Assembly (NCBI GenBank): GCA_964637835.1
Contig: CAZWYF010000017.1
Coordinates: 7,541-71,540 of the forward strand
Direction: 5' to 3'
Length of the DNA: 64,000 nt
Origin: Glo-17 sp964637835
Lineage (GTDB): Bacteria > Krumholzibacteriota > Krumholzibacteriia > LZORAL124-64-63
The notes under the pieces were generated by a model. It made no database searches. It worked only from the letters and a program-made list of their open reading frames with translations, and was not told the DNA's origin. Below are positions 44,739 through 53,783 of this stretch, piece by piece. Each line of letters begins with the position of its first letter. Positions within the stretch are counted from its first letter, which is position 1. The position numbers and the translations under genes are program-made.

Positions 44739-47700
44739 CCGCTGGGCGTCGTCCCGCGCCAGGTAGAGGCAGGGCATGATCAGCAGGACCTGTGGCGTGG
44801 CCAGGAGCATGCCCATGCCCAGGGCCAGGGCCATGGGCGCGAGGAAGGGGTCGCTGCCGCCGATGCCGTAGGCCAGCGGCACCAGGCCGCCGGCGGTGGT
44901 CAGGGTGGTCATGATGATGGGCCGGAAGCGGTCGGCGGCGCCACGGGCCACGATCTCCGCCAGGTCGGCCTGCGGCTGCTGGGCGCGCAGGCGCTCGATG
45001 TGACTGATCATCACCAGGGAGTCGTTGACCACCACCCCGCTCAGCCCCACCAGGCCCATCACCGCCAGGAAGCCGGGGGACAGGCCGTGGGCGGCGAAGG
45101 TCGCCACGACGGCGATCACCCCGCAGGGGATGGCCACCAGGACGATCAGCGGCTGGGTCACCGAGTCGAACAGCAGGATGAGCAGGAAGTAGATCCCCAC
45201 CACCGCCGCCCCGAAGGCCACGAACAGGCTCTGGAAGGACTCGCGGGTCTCCTCGGCCTCGCCGCCCACCACGAAGCGCATGTCGGGCCAGTCGGCGGCG
45301 AGGTCGAAGTGGTCGAGCACCTGGCCGGTGACCTGCAGCGGCGTGGCCACGTCCTCGTCCACGTCGCCGGTGATCATGGTGGCCCGATCGGTGTCGTGGT
45401 GGTAGATGCGCGACGGCCCGCTGCGCGGCGCCAGGGAGGCGACGTCCCCCAGGCGGATCAGGCGGCCCTGGCGGTTGGGGATCCGCAGGTCGCGCAGGTG
45501 CGTCGTGTCGCGGCGGGCGGCCTCGGCGAGCTGGACGCGGAACTCCACGTCCTGGCGGCCCCAGCGCACGTCGGTCACCTCCTCGCCGTCGTAGGCCAGG
45601 CGCACGGTGCGGGCCACCTGCGCGACGGTGAGGCCGAGGCGGGCCAGTTCGGTATGGTCGAGGACGATCTCCAGCTGGGCGGGGCCGCGGCGGTCGGAGC
45701 GGTCGATGTCGTGGACGCCCTCCAGGCTGTTCAGGTAGGCCACCACCGAGTCGGCGAGGGCGCGGCGCCGGTCGGGGTCGTGCCCGATGACGCGCAGGGT
45801 CACCGGCCGGCCCACGGGGGGACCGCCCTCGTCGATCTTGTAGAAGATGTCGGTGAAGCCCTCGAGCTGCCCGGTCTGCTCGCGCAGCGCCGCCACCACC
45901 TCGGCCGCGGTGCGCGTGCGTTGGGAGATGGGCACCAGGTTGACCCGGATCATGGCCCAGTGGTCGCTGGTGCCGGGCTCGTACTGGCCGTGGCTGCCGA
46001 TGCGCGTGGCGAAGGACTCGCGCTCGCCGGCGGGCAGGTCGGCGATCAGGGCCTCGATGGCCCGTACCCGGTCGCTGGTGCGCTCGAGCGAGGTGCCCAC
46101 GGGCATGTCGGCGTAGATGGTGAAGGTGTCGGCCGCCTCGCCGGGGAAGAGGATGAAGGGCAGGTGCACCACGGCGTACCAGAGCGTCACCGCCAGGATG
46201 CCATGGAAGAGCAGGATCACCAGGTAACGCAGGCGCAGCGTCCCGCGCATGAGGCGGGCGAAGCCGTGCCGCAGGGGGTCGAACCAGCCCCGGGCGGCGC
46301 TGGCGCTGGCGCCCATGCGGCGCAGGCTGCCGGCCAGGTGCGCCGGCAGCGCCACCACCAGCTCGAGCAACGAGAGCAGCATGGCCAGCGTGATCACCAG
46401 GGGGATCACCTCGACGAACTGTCCGGTGAGCCCCGGCATGAAGAACATGGGGGCGAAGGCCAGCAGGGTGGTCAGGATGGTGGTCAGCACCGGCCGGAAG
46501 ACCTCGGCCGCGCCGGCGGCGGCGGCGGTCTGCGGGTCGGCGCCGGCGCGGCGGCGGCGCACGGTGTTCTCGGCGACGATGATCCCGTCGTCCACGATGA
46601 TCCCCAGCACCAGGAGCATGGCGGTGAGGCTGATGATGTCCAGGTAGTGGTCGGTGGCCGGCAGCAGGAAGACCACGCCCAGCAGCACCACCGGGATGCT
46701 GAGGGCCACCCAGAACGCGGAGCGGAAGTTGAGGAACACCGCCAGGATCAGCAGGACCACGCCCAGGCCGATGGCCCCGTTGGCCAGGACCACGTCGAAG
46801 CGGTTGCTGACGTAGTAGCTGGAGTCGTTGGCGAAGCGGATGGAGGCGCCGGCTGGCAGCTCGGGAGCGAACTCGTCGGCCAGCTGCCGGATCCGCGCCA
46901 CCGTCTCGATGATGTCGGCGTCCTCGAGCTTGACCACCGCGAAGGTGATGGCGGGCAGGCCGTCGATGCGCGTGATCACCCGCGGCTCCTCGAAGCCGTC
47001 GACCACGTCCGCCACGTCGCCCACGCGGACCACCGGCCCGCGGAAGGTGGTGCGCACCGGCACCTCGGCCACGGCGGCCGGATCGGGGAACTCCGCCAGG
47101 GTGACCAGGGCCTCCTCGCTGCGGTAGGATTCCAGCGCCCCGCCGGTGCTGCGGACGTTGCGCCCGGCGATGGCGTCGGCCACCTGGGCGAGGGCCACCT
47201 CGTAGCGCGCCATGGCCTCCGGTCGCACGGCGATGCGCACCTCGCGGTCGAGCAGCCAGTGGTCCTCCAGCTCGGCCACGCCCGGCACGTCCTGCAGGCG
47301 TCGCTCGAAGCGCTCGGCCGCCGCGTGCAGCACCTCGTAGGGCAGGTCGCCGGCCACGCCCACCTCGATCACCGGCAGGTCCTCGCCCTCGAGGATCTCC
47401 GCCCGGGGTTCCTCGTCCACCTCCGGGGGCAGGTCGGTCACCCGGTCCACGGCGCGCAGGATCTCCTGCTCGATCTCGCGGCGGTCCGGCGCGTTGACGT
47501 CGATGTGCACGGTGACCACCGAGACGTTCTCCAGGGAGTAGGAGACGATCCGGTCCAGCCCGCCCACCGCGGAGACCTCCTCCTCGATCTCGTCGGTGAC
47601 GTTGAGCTCCACGTCCCGCGGCGAGGCCCCCGGGTACGTGGTGGTGATCACCACGCGGCCGAGGTCCACCTCGGGGAAGATGTCGCGCTGGATGCGCATC

Positions 47701-47912
47701 AGGGTGGCCGCCCCCAGCAACAGGAGCATGAGCGTCAGCAGGTTGGCCAGCATGTGGTGGCGGACGAAGAAGCCGAAGAACGCCTGGGCGCGGGGGTCGA
47801 CGGCGGGCAGGTCGGCGTGGTCGCCGTCATCCCGGGCGCGCTGACGGCCCTGATCCCGGTGGTCCGGGTCCTGGTGGCCGGCGTCCCGGCGGTCGGGCCG
47901 CGAGCTGCTCAT
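44697..47912 (-). CDS. RND-family efflux transporter, AcrB/MexF type
   Basis: A 1071-aa RND inner-membrane pump. Twelve helices in the usual 1+5+1+5 pattern with two large periplasmic loops. TM4 keeps the proton-relay Asp pair (VLGIIVDDGIIVAENTVRRR); the second half has GLVGLSGVVVNDSLVMISHIERLR. Periplasmic motif TTYPGASPRDVELNVTDEIE is typical of heavy-metal/multidrug members. The N-terminal ~40 residues are hydrophilic and unusual. Its ATG overlaps the tolC stop. No membrane-fusion (adaptor) protein gene is adjacent, so one must come from elsewhere if needed. Its 3' end is duplicated at 41286-41329. Confidence 0.94.
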   Translation of the reverse strand: MSSSRPDRRDAGHQDPDHRDQGRQRARDDGDHADLPAVDPRAQAFFGFFVRHHMLANLLTLMLLLLGAATLMRIQRDIFPEVDLGRVVITTTYPGASPRDVELNVTDEIEEEVSAVGGLDRIVSYSLENVSVVTVHIDVNAPDRREIEQEILRAVDRVTDLPPEVDEEPRAEILEGEDLPVIEVGVAGDLPYEVLHAAAERFERRLQDVPGVAELEDHWLLDREVRIAVRPEAMARYEVALAQVADAIAGRNVRSTGGALESYRSEEALVTLAEFPDPAAVAEVPVRTTFRGPVVRVGDVADVVDGFEEPRVITRIDGLPAITFAVVKLEDADIIETVARIRQLADEFAPELPAGASIRFANDSSYYVSNRFDVVLANGAIGLGVVLLILAVFLNFRSAFWVALSIPVVLLGVVFLLPATDHYLDIISLTAMLLVLGIIVDDGIIVAENTVRRRRAGADPQTAAAAGAAEVFRPVLTTILTTLLAFAPMFFMPGLTGQFVEVIPLVITLAMLLSLLELVVALPAHLAGSLRRMGASASAARGWFDPLRHGFARLMRGTLRLRYLVILLFHGILAVTLWYAVVHLPFILFPGEAADTFTIYADMPVGTSLERTSDRVRAIEALIADLPAGERESFATRIGSHGQYEPGTSDHWAMIRVNLVPISQRTRTAAEVVAALREQTGQLEGFTDIFYKIDEGGPPVGRPVTLRVIGHDPDRRRALADSVVAYLNSLEGVHDIDRSDRRGPAQLEIVLDHTELARLGLTVAQVARTVRLAYDGEEVTDVRWGRQDVEFRVQLAEAARRDTTHLRDLRIPNRQGRLIRLGDVASLAPRSGPSRIYHHDTDRATMITGDVDEDVATPLQVTGQVLDHFDLAADWPDMRFVVGGEAEETRESFQSLFVAFGAAVVGIYFLLILLFDSVTQPLIVLVAIPCGVIAVVATFAAHGLSPGFLAVMGLVGLSGVVVNDSLVMISHIERLRAQQPQADLAEIVARGAADRFRPIIMTTLTTAGGLVPLAYGIGGSDPFLAPMALALGMGMLLATPQVLLIMPCLYLARDDAQRLGRRVRRRLARGS

Positions 47913-49519
47913 CGCCCGTCCACCAGGAGCTGGTCGGTGAGCTCGCGGTACCGCAGCAGGAGCTCGTGGTACCGCGTGGCGTCGGCGATCTGGCGCTGCC
48001 GCGCGTCCTGCTCCGCCTGCTGGGCCTGCAGCACGAAGTTCAGCGGATTGCGCCCCTCTCGATACAGCTCGCGCTCGGCCGCGGCCTTGCGTGCGGCCAG
48101 CGTCACCTGCTCGCGGTCCAGGCGCAGGAGCTCGGCCAGGCCGGCCAGCCGCAGGTGCAGGCGCGTGACCGCGGCCTCGAGCTCCAGCTCGGCGCGGCGC
48201 GTGGCATGACGGGTCTGGCGTCCGCGGACGGCGAGGGCCTCGGCCTCGGTCTCGGCGGTGCCGGCGCCCAGCTGCTGGCGGAACGTCATGCCCACCTGCA
48301 GGTCCGGCCGGTCCAGCTCCCAGGTGCCCAGGTGGTCCTGGCGGTCGCCGCCCTGCAGGCCCAGGTCCACGTCCAGGCTCAGGTCCGGGGCGGTGCGGTC
48401 GCGGGCGCCCGTCGCCTCTTCATCCAGGCGCTGGGCCCGGGCGGCGAGGATGCGCAGGACGCGGGAGCGGGGCCGCAGGTCGGCGAACGCGGCGGCGGGT
48501 CCGGGCAGGCTGGCGATCCGCTGCAGGTCGTAGGTGGGACGGTAGCCACGCAGGTCGTCCAGCTGGGCGAGGACGGCCAGGGCGCCGCGCTGGGCCTGCA
48601 GGGCCGAGCGCACCCGCACCAGGTTGGCCCGTGCGGCCACCACGTACTCGCGGGCGCGGACCAGGTCGACGCGGTCGACCAGGTTGCGCGCGAGCTTCTC
48701 CCGCACCAGCTCCTCCTGCTCGCGCGCGATGCGCAGGCGCTCGGCAGCCACGCTCACCGTGCGGTCCCAGCGCGTCCACGCCAGGTACTGGTGGGCCAGA
48801 TCCAGCAGGAAGGCCTCCTGGTCCTCGGTGGCCTGCAGCTTCGCGGCGGTCACCTCGTGGCGCGCCGTGGACCAGGCGAGACGGTCCTGGTCGCCGCCGC
48901 GGTTGCGCCACAGCGGCTGGGAGTACCGCACCGACAGCCGGTTGCGGTAGAGCGTGCCCGGACCGGTGTCGATGCGCATGGGCTCGCCCCCGGGGCCTGG
49001 CACCTCCACCGGGGGCAGCTCCTGGGAGATCCAGCTGGTCTGCCACCCGGCCGACAGGCGGCCGCCGGTGCTCCAGAACGGGCGCTCGAGGCCGGCCATG
49101 AGGGTGACGTTTTCCACGGACTCGGGCGAGAACGCCGAGGTGCCCACGGGCTGGCGGTAGCTCCAGCGAGGGCCGGCCTCCAGGCGCCAGTCCTCGACCG
49201 TGCGCAGGCCTTCGCGCTCGAGGCCGGCGAGGGGAGCGGCGAGGCCCAGCTCGCGGAACAGGGGGTGGTGGTCGCGGACCAGGTCGAGGAACGCGGCGAG
49301 CCCGAGGCGGACCACCGTGGTGTCGCTGGCCGCGTCGAGGGAGTCGAGGCTGGCGGCCCCCGATGGCCCGTGCAGCGCCCGCGCCGGGGCCGTCGGCACC
49401 GCGTCGGCGGGCTGGGCGCAGGCGGCCGGGACGCAGACCGGCGGTACGCACCGGGGCCCGCAGGGCGGGCCGCCGAGCAGCGCGAGCACGGCGAGCGACG
49501 CGGTGATCCGCGGGATCAT
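47909..49519 (-). CDS. TolC-family outer-membrane efflux protein
   Basis: A 536-aa outer-membrane factor. Signal peptide with MIPRITASLAVLALLGG, followed by a Cys/Pro-rich segment (GGPPCGPRCVPPVCVPAACAQ) that is unusual; a lipoprotein cleavage is possible. Two TolC repeats of long amphipathic helices: REQEELVREKLARNLVDRVDLVRAREYVVAARANLVRV and AAERELYREGRNPLNFVLQAQQAEQDA, with the beta-strands expected for the barrel. The start at 49519 has GGAGG before it; the frame is open to 49600. It forms an operon with the RND pump (four-base overlap). Confidence 0.9.
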   Translation of the reverse strand: MIPRITASLAVLALLGGPPCGPRCVPPVCVPAACAQPADAVPTAPARALHGPSGAASLDSLDAASDTTVVRLGLAAFLDLVRDHHPLFRELGLAAPLAGLEREGLRTVEDWRLEAGPRWSYRQPVGTSAFSPESVENVTLMAGLERPFWSTGGRLSAGWQTSWISQELPPVEVPGPGGEPMRIDTGPGTLYRNRLSVRYSQPLWRNRGGDQDRLAWSTARHEVTAAKLQATEDQEAFLLDLAHQYLAWTRWDRTVSVAAERLRIAREQEELVREKLARNLVDRVDLVRAREYVVAARANLVRVRSALQAQRGALAVLAQLDDLRGYRPTYDLQRIASLPGPAAAFADLRPRSRVLRILAARAQRLDEEATGARDRTAPDLSLDVDLGLQGGDRQDHLGTWELDRPDLQVGMTFRQQLGAGTAETEAEALAVRGRQTRHATRRAELELEAAVTRLHLRLAGLAELLRLDREQVTLAARKAAAERELYREGRNPLNFVLQAQQAEQDARQRQIADATRYHELLLRYRELTDQLLVDGR

Positions 49520-49624
49520 GGACGCCTCCGGGCGCGGTGCGATGACGAACGCGGCATCTATGAGCCAACGTAGGCTGGCCGGCAGGCGTCGCCACCGCAC
49601 GGGCCCGGCGCGCCGATGGTCACG

Positions 49625-49909
49625 CTAGCGCGGATCGAAGGTCAGGCAGTCGACGGTCCCCCCGTTCTCGCCCACGGTGACGCCACTGGCCGTGCACTCG
49701 AGGCGCTCGTTGTGCTGGCAATCGACGGCGCGGCAGGCGCCCACACGCCCGGCCTGCGCGGGATCGCCGCCGTCGGGGCTCCGTTCCCAGTAGGTGTCGC
49801 AGCGCGCGCGGTCGCCGTCGCCCACGGTGATCGCCAGGGCGTGGCACTGCTGGTCATCGTTGTAGGCGCAGGTGGTGGCGTCGCAGGATCGGATCACGGG
49901 CATCTCCAT
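49625..49909 (-). CDS. DUF1540 small cysteine-rich protein, two repeats
   Basis: A 94-aa cytoplasmic protein with two copies of the DUF1540 pattern: IRSCDATTCAYNDDQQCHAL...CDTYW and VGACRAVDCQHNERLECTAS...CLTF, each with four Cys spaced as in the family. The four-Cys modules suggest metal binding. GAGAGGAG precedes the ATG. It is next to a small membrane protein gene on the same strand and lies upstream of tolC. Function unknown. Confidence 0.85.
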   Translation of the reverse strand: MEMPVIRSCDATTCAYNDDQQCHALAITVGDGDRARCDTYWERSPDGGDPAQAGRVGACRAVDCQHNERLECTASGVTVGENGGTVDCLTFDPR

Positions 49910-49934
49910 GATGGGACTCCTCTCACGGGTGGGG

Positions 49935-50180
49935 TCATCGGCGCCCGGCGGACTCCTCGCGGCGTCCGGCCCGCAGGGCTCCGAACGCCTGGGCCGCCAT
50001 GGCCACCGGCCACAGGAAGACGTTGACCACGAACCGGGGCAGGTGACGGGCGGTGGCGACGGCGCGCCGGTGGACCTCGGTCTCCTGGTCCGGGGCTCGC
50101 CTCAGCTGCCGGGCCCAGATCACGCCGCCGTAGATCACGCCGATGAGCAGGTAGATGGTGATGGCCAGCAGCGGCGTCAT
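49935..50180 (-). CDS. Small membrane protein, unknown
   Basis: An 81-aa protein with one clear N-terminal TM helix (LLAITIYLLIGVIYGGVIW), a basic/charged middle and a second hydrophobic stretch (VVNVFLWPVAMAAQAF). No family was recognised. No good ribosome site precedes its ATG; instead a 16-codon leader ORF with a perfect one (50177-50227) ends exactly on it (ATGA), suggesting translational coupling. Confidence 0.6.
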   Translation of the reverse strand: MTPLLAITIYLLIGVIYGGVIWARQLRRAPDQETEVHRRAVATARHLPRFVVNVFLWPVAMAAQAFGALRAGRREESAGRR

Positions 50181-50227
50181 GGCGACCACCGCCTGGCGGA
50201 CCCGGTGGTTCCCGTTGCCGTTCGCAT
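50177..50227 (-). CDS. 16-codon leader ORF coupled to the small membrane gene
   Basis: ATG with AGGAGGT six bases upstream, encoding MRTATGTTGSARRWSP, and a TGA that overlaps the next ATG. It either couples translation or reflects a frameshift that split the N-terminus of the downstream gene. Confidence 0.35.
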   Translation of the reverse strand: MRTATGTTGSARRWSP

Positions 50228-50403
50228 GACCGGACCTCCTGATTCGGGGCGCCGGGGCCGCCCGTGCGGCCCTCATGTCCGACGTAACCAAGGCCGGGCC
50301 GATCCCGCCATGAGGGCGCGCTGCCGATCCTCGCCAGATGACGCAACCCGGGCCGGGATCCGGGCGTAGGGTCGAGCGGACACTCGCCGAGGGAAGGAAC
50401 CGC

Positions 50404-51807
50404 ATGGCCCGCGCGACCGCTTCACGCTCTCGACTGCTCCCGGCGCTGCTGCTCGTGCTGCCACTGTTCGCTGGCGCGGGCCCGCTGCCGCGGGCTTACG
50501 AGCTGGATGTCACCATCCATCCCGCCTCGCAGGCCCTCGCCGCTCGCGCCGACATCCAGTTCAGCGACGCCGCCGCCGCCGACACCCTGGTGTTCCACCT
50601 GCATGGCGAGCTGCGGGTCGACTCCCTGGCGGTCGCCGGCCGGACGGTGGCGGTGGCCAGCCGACCGGTCTTCTACACTCACGACTACTCGCTGGTCGCC
50701 CGGCGCGTGGAGGTCCCGGTGACGGCGAGCGAGCTCGCCGGCGGCCTGACCGTGTGGTACTCGGGGACCTTCCATCGCTCCGCGGTCCGATCGCCCTCCG
50801 ATTACATGCGCATCGACGCCGATGGCGCCCTGCTCCGCTCCTATGGCTACTCGCTCTGGTTCCCGGTCTTCCTCGCGGCGGGAGAGGACAGTCATCGGGC
50901 CGATTTCCAGCGCGTGGACATCACCGTTCCCGCGGGGTTCCAGGCCGTCTTCGCCGGCGACCTGGAAGCCTGCCGGCCCGACGGCGAGGTGGTCCATTGC
51001 CGGTGGCGCGCCGAGGACCTCGACGTGTTCGCCGCCCAGCTGACGGCCCGTCGCTTCGTCACCCGGCGCGACGCGGGCTGCACCGCCTGGGTGCTCGATG
51101 ACCCCGCCTCGCTGGCCACCGCCGAGGGGATCCTCGACCTCGCCCGCCGCCTGGACGCCATCTACAGCACCCGCTACCGGGCCACCGGCTCGGCTGGCCG
51201 GCTCCACGTGATGCAGATGCCGCGGTACGGCGACATCGCCAGCGCCAACGTGATCGGCCTGAGCCCTCGTTCCTGGCAGGATTTCGACCCCGCCGGCCAC
51301 ACCGGCCGCACCCTGGCGCACGAGCTGGTGCACGACCGCGTCTGGATGCAGGTCCCGCGGTCCGACCCGCTCTTCGTCCTGGCCCGCGAGGGGTTTCCCG
51401 GCTATTTCCACCTGCCCGCGCTCGACGCCGCGCTCGGCGACAGACGGTATGCCGAGCGCATCCGGCGCATCGAGGCGCGTTACCGGCAGTATCGAGAGAC
51501 GGGCACCGACGGCCGCGGGGGTTCCCTGCCGCCCGAGAAGCCGATCCTCGCGATCACCGCCGACGAGATCGGCATCTACAAGGACCGCTTCGTGTTGCCG
51601 GACCGGGTGGTGCTGTTCTTCGACGCCATCCGCTCGCACCTCGGGCCGGCCGGTTTCGACGTCTTCACCCGCGACCTGTTCGCCCGGCAGGAACTGGACC
51701 GGCCGGGATTCGAGGCCATCGTCCTGGAGCACCTGCCGGATTTCGGTCCGGAACTGAGGGTGTGGCTGGAGACCACGCGCTACCCCGTGACGACCAGCGG
51801 GCGGTGA
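50404..51807 (+). CDS. Exported M1-like (gluzincin) metallopeptidase
   Basis: A 467-aa exported protein. Signal peptide (LLPALLLVLPLFAGAGP) followed by an aminopeptidase N-like N-terminal beta domain (YELDVTIHPASQALAARADIQF; LVFHLHGELRVDSLAVAG). The catalytic site is complete: HELVH, and the third zinc ligand Glu exactly 18 residues later in LAREGFPGYF, the M1 spacing. It is shorter than classical aminopeptidase N (about 850 aa), lacking the C-terminal helical domain. GGAAGG precedes the chosen ATG. A strong terminator follows at 51903-51929. Confidence 0.85.
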   Translation: MARATASRSRLLPALLLVLPLFAGAGPLPRAYELDVTIHPASQALAARADIQFSDAAAADTLVFHLHGELRVDSLAVAGRTVAVASRPVFYTHDYSLVARRVEVPVTASELAGGLTVWYSGTFHRSAVRSPSDYMRIDADGALLRSYGYSLWFPVFLAAGEDSHRADFQRVDITVPAGFQAVFAGDLEACRPDGEVVHCRWRAEDLDVFAAQLTARRFVTRRDAGCTAWVLDDPASLATAEGILDLARRLDAIYSTRYRATGSAGRLHVMQMPRYGDIASANVIGLSPRSWQDFDPAGHTGRTLAHELVHDRVWMQVPRSDPLFVLAREGFPGYFHLPALDAALGDRRYAERIRRIEARYRQYRETGTDGRGGSLPPEKPILAITADEIGIYKDRFVLPDRVVLFFDAIRSHLGPAGFDVFTRDLFARQELDRPGFEAIVLEHLPDFGPELRVWLETTRYPVTTSGR

Positions 51808-51902
51808 CGGCGCCGGAGACGGACCGGGCCGCGGGCTGGAAATCCTGGTCCGCGGGCAACGAGAGCTGGCGCTGGCGCGAATTCCGTCTATGTTTCGTCG
51901 CG

Positions 51903-51929
51903 GACGGGCGACCGCGCCCGTCTTTTTTT
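51903..51929 (+). terminator. Rho-independent terminator
   Basis: Perfect eight-base stem GACGGGCG / CGCCCGTC with a four-base loop (ACCG), followed by seven T. It lies 96 bases after the M1-like peptidase stop and 70 bases before the RRM gene, so it ends the first transcript or may act as an attenuator of the second. Confidence 0.9.
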
Positions 51930-51999
51930 CCGGGGTCCGGCCGGCTCAACCGATCATGGACAAGCGGTCGATCCCGGGAGTACTCGAGGATGTTTCGAA

Positions 52000-52272
52000 T
52001 TGAAGAAGATCTACGTGGGCAATCTCAGTTTCAACAGCACCGATCAGGACCTGGCCGCCATGTTCCGCGAGTTCGGCGAGGTGACCAGCGCGTCGGTGGT
52101 CATGGATCGCGAGACCGGCCGTTCCCGGGGCTTCGGCTTCGTGGAGATGCCTGACGACAGCGCTGCGATGCAGGCCATCCAGGGCGTCAACGGCAAGGAG
52201 ATCGACGGTCGCACGCTGAACGTCAACGAGGCGCGCCCGCGCGAGCCGCGTAGCGGCGGCTCCCGGTGGTAA
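52000..52272 (+). CDS. RRM-type RNA-binding protein
   Basis: A 90-aa single-RRM protein of the bacterial/cyanobacterial Rbp type. RNP2 is KIYVGNLSF and RNP1 is RGFGFVEM; conserved GEVTSASVVMDRETGRSRGFGF between. A short Arg/Gly/Ser tail (RPREPRSGGSRW) follows. Start is an unusual TTG with GAGGA nine bases before it; the in-frame upstream region has no other start, and an ATG eight bases earlier is in another frame. These proteins are often cold- or stress-induced RNA chaperones. It is followed by its own terminator. Confidence 0.92.
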   Translation: MKKIYVGNLSFNSTDQDLAAMFREFGEVTSASVVMDRETGRSRGFGFVEMPDDSAAMQAIQGVNGKEIDGRTLNVNEARPREPRSGGSRW

Positions 52273-52314
52273 TCACGGTCGCGTCGGCCTGACGGCCGCC
52301 GGCAGGTGAACCGC

Positions 52315-52351
52315 GAACGACCCCGTCCTCTGCGAGAGGGCGGGGTCGTTC
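52315..52351 (+). terminator. Strong hairpin terminator after the RRM gene
   Basis: Sixteen-base stem (G at 52315, AACGACCCCG, TCCTC pairing GAGGG with one G-T pair, then CGGGGTCGTT and C) with a five-base loop TGCGA, followed by CTTTCG. The T-run is short but the stem is very stable. Confidence 0.8.
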
Positions 52352-52454
52352 CTTTCGTGAGTCCACGGTGTGGCGACTCATGTCGATCCGCCTACCGTGG
52401 GAAAGGAGAGATCCGGCGCCGGTCCCGCCAGTGAAGTCGAGAGGAACGACGCCC

Positions 52455-53771
52455 GTGTTTTCCGGTCTATTGCGCATCGTCTTCTACGTGCTGCTGGTGA
52501 TCGGCCCGGTGGTCCTCGCGGCCGTCCTCGGCTGGATGCCCCGCGGCCTGGTCTACGAGCTGGGCCGGTTCGGCGCCCTTGCCGGATTCGTCCTGCTGGC
52601 CCTGCAGTTCGTGCTGGCGGCGAGACTGCGCTGGATCGAGCGGCCCTTCGGCTTCGATATCCTCATCCGATTCCATCGGCACATGGCCATCCTCGCGCTG
52701 GCGCTCGTCGTCGCGCATCCGGTACTCCTGGCGGCGGGTGGCGCCGGCTGGGACCTGCTGCTGGGCCTGGACCAGCCCTGGTCGGTCTGGCTGGGCAAGG
52801 TGGCGCTGATCCTGCTGCTGGTGAACGTGCTGGCGAGCACCTTCCAGCGCCGGCTGCGGCTGAAGTTCGAGCGCTGGCGGGACCTGCACGATGTGCTCGG
52901 GCCCCTGGCGCTGACCGGGGCGGCGGTGCACAGCTGGGTGTGGGGCCAGGATCTCCAGCTGGCCTCGCTGCAGGCGGTGTGGGGCGCGCTGACGGCCATT
53001 GCGCTGCTCCTGTTCGTCCACCACCGCTTCGTCCGTCCATGGCGCCTGGGTCGGCGCCCCTTCCGGGTGGTCGACGTCCAGCCGGAGGCGGAGGGCGTGT
53101 GGACGGTGTCCCTGGCGCCGCCGGACGGCGCGACGCTACCGGCGTACCTGCCGGGCCAGTTCCACTTCCTCACCTTCTTCCGCGGTCGGGGCCTGCCGGT
53201 GGAGGAGCACCACTGGACCATCTCCTCGAGCCCGGCCGCCGACCACATCAGCTCCACCATCAAGGCCAGCGGCGACTTCACCGCCACCATGGGCGAGACC
53301 CGGCCAGGCGACACCGCGGCCTTGCACGGTCCCTTCGGACGCTTCACCTACGCCGTGCATCCGGAGGAGCAGGACCTCGTGTTCGTCGCCGGCGGCATCG
53401 GGATCACGCCCCTGATGAGCATGTTGCGCCACATGCGCGACGAGCGGGACACGCGCTCGGTCCAGCTCATCTACGCCAACCGGAACGAGGCGAGCATCGT
53501 CTTCCGCCGAGAACTCGAGGAGATCGCCGCCGGGGAGCACCCGCGGCTCGAGGTCGTCCACATCCTGTCCGAGGCGGACGACCGGTGGCAAGGCCGGCGG
53601 GGTTTCGTGGATGGCGAGACGATCCGCGAGGTCTGCGGCGACCACCTCGCCGGCAAGGTGTTCTACGTGTGTGGCCCGCCGCCCATGCGCCAGTCGGTGC
53701 TCACCGATCTGCACGCCCTGGGGGTGCCGGATCGTTCGCTGCGGATCGAGATCTTCTCGTTCCTGGACTGA
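52455..53771 (+). CDS. Ferric-reductase-like membrane flavocytochrome
   Basis: A 438-aa membrane oxidoreductase. About six helices with paired His (RFHRHMAILALALVVAHPVLL; LHDVLGPLALTGAAVHSWVW) that can ligate two hemes, followed by an FNR-like cytoplasmic part: FAD site (HHWTISSSP), VAGGIGITPLMSML for NAD(P)H and the terminal YVCGPPPMRQSV and FSFLD. It moves electrons from NAD(P)H across the membrane to an unknown acceptor such as ferric iron or oxygen. I used GTG 52455 because GAGAGGA precedes it; ATG 52380 would add 25 residues. It forms a unit with the cytochrome c gene that follows after 12 bases. Confidence 0.85.
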   Translation: MFSGLLRIVFYVLLVIGPVVLAAVLGWMPRGLVYELGRFGALAGFVLLALQFVLAARLRWIERPFGFDILIRFHRHMAILALALVVAHPVLLAAGGAGWDLLLGLDQPWSVWLGKVALILLLVNVLASTFQRRLRLKFERWRDLHDVLGPLALTGAAVHSWVWGQDLQLASLQAVWGALTAIALLLFVHHRFVRPWRLGRRPFRVVDVQPEAEGVWTVSLAPPDGATLPAYLPGQFHFLTFFRGRGLPVEEHHWTISSSPAADHISSTIKASGDFTATMGETRPGDTAALHGPFGRFTYAVHPEEQDLVFVAGGIGITPLMSMLRHMRDERDTRSVQLIYANRNEASIVFRRELEEIAAGEHPRLEVVHILSEADDRWQGRRGFVDGETIREVCGDHLAGKVFYVCGPPPMRQSVLTDLHALGVPDRSLRIEIFSFLD

Positions 53772-53783
53772 AAGAGGCGAGGC

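Noticed and set aside
51860..51900. Promoter for the RRM gene upstream of the terminator
   Set aside because: TATGTT at 51889 could be a -10 box but no matching -35 is found at the right distance.
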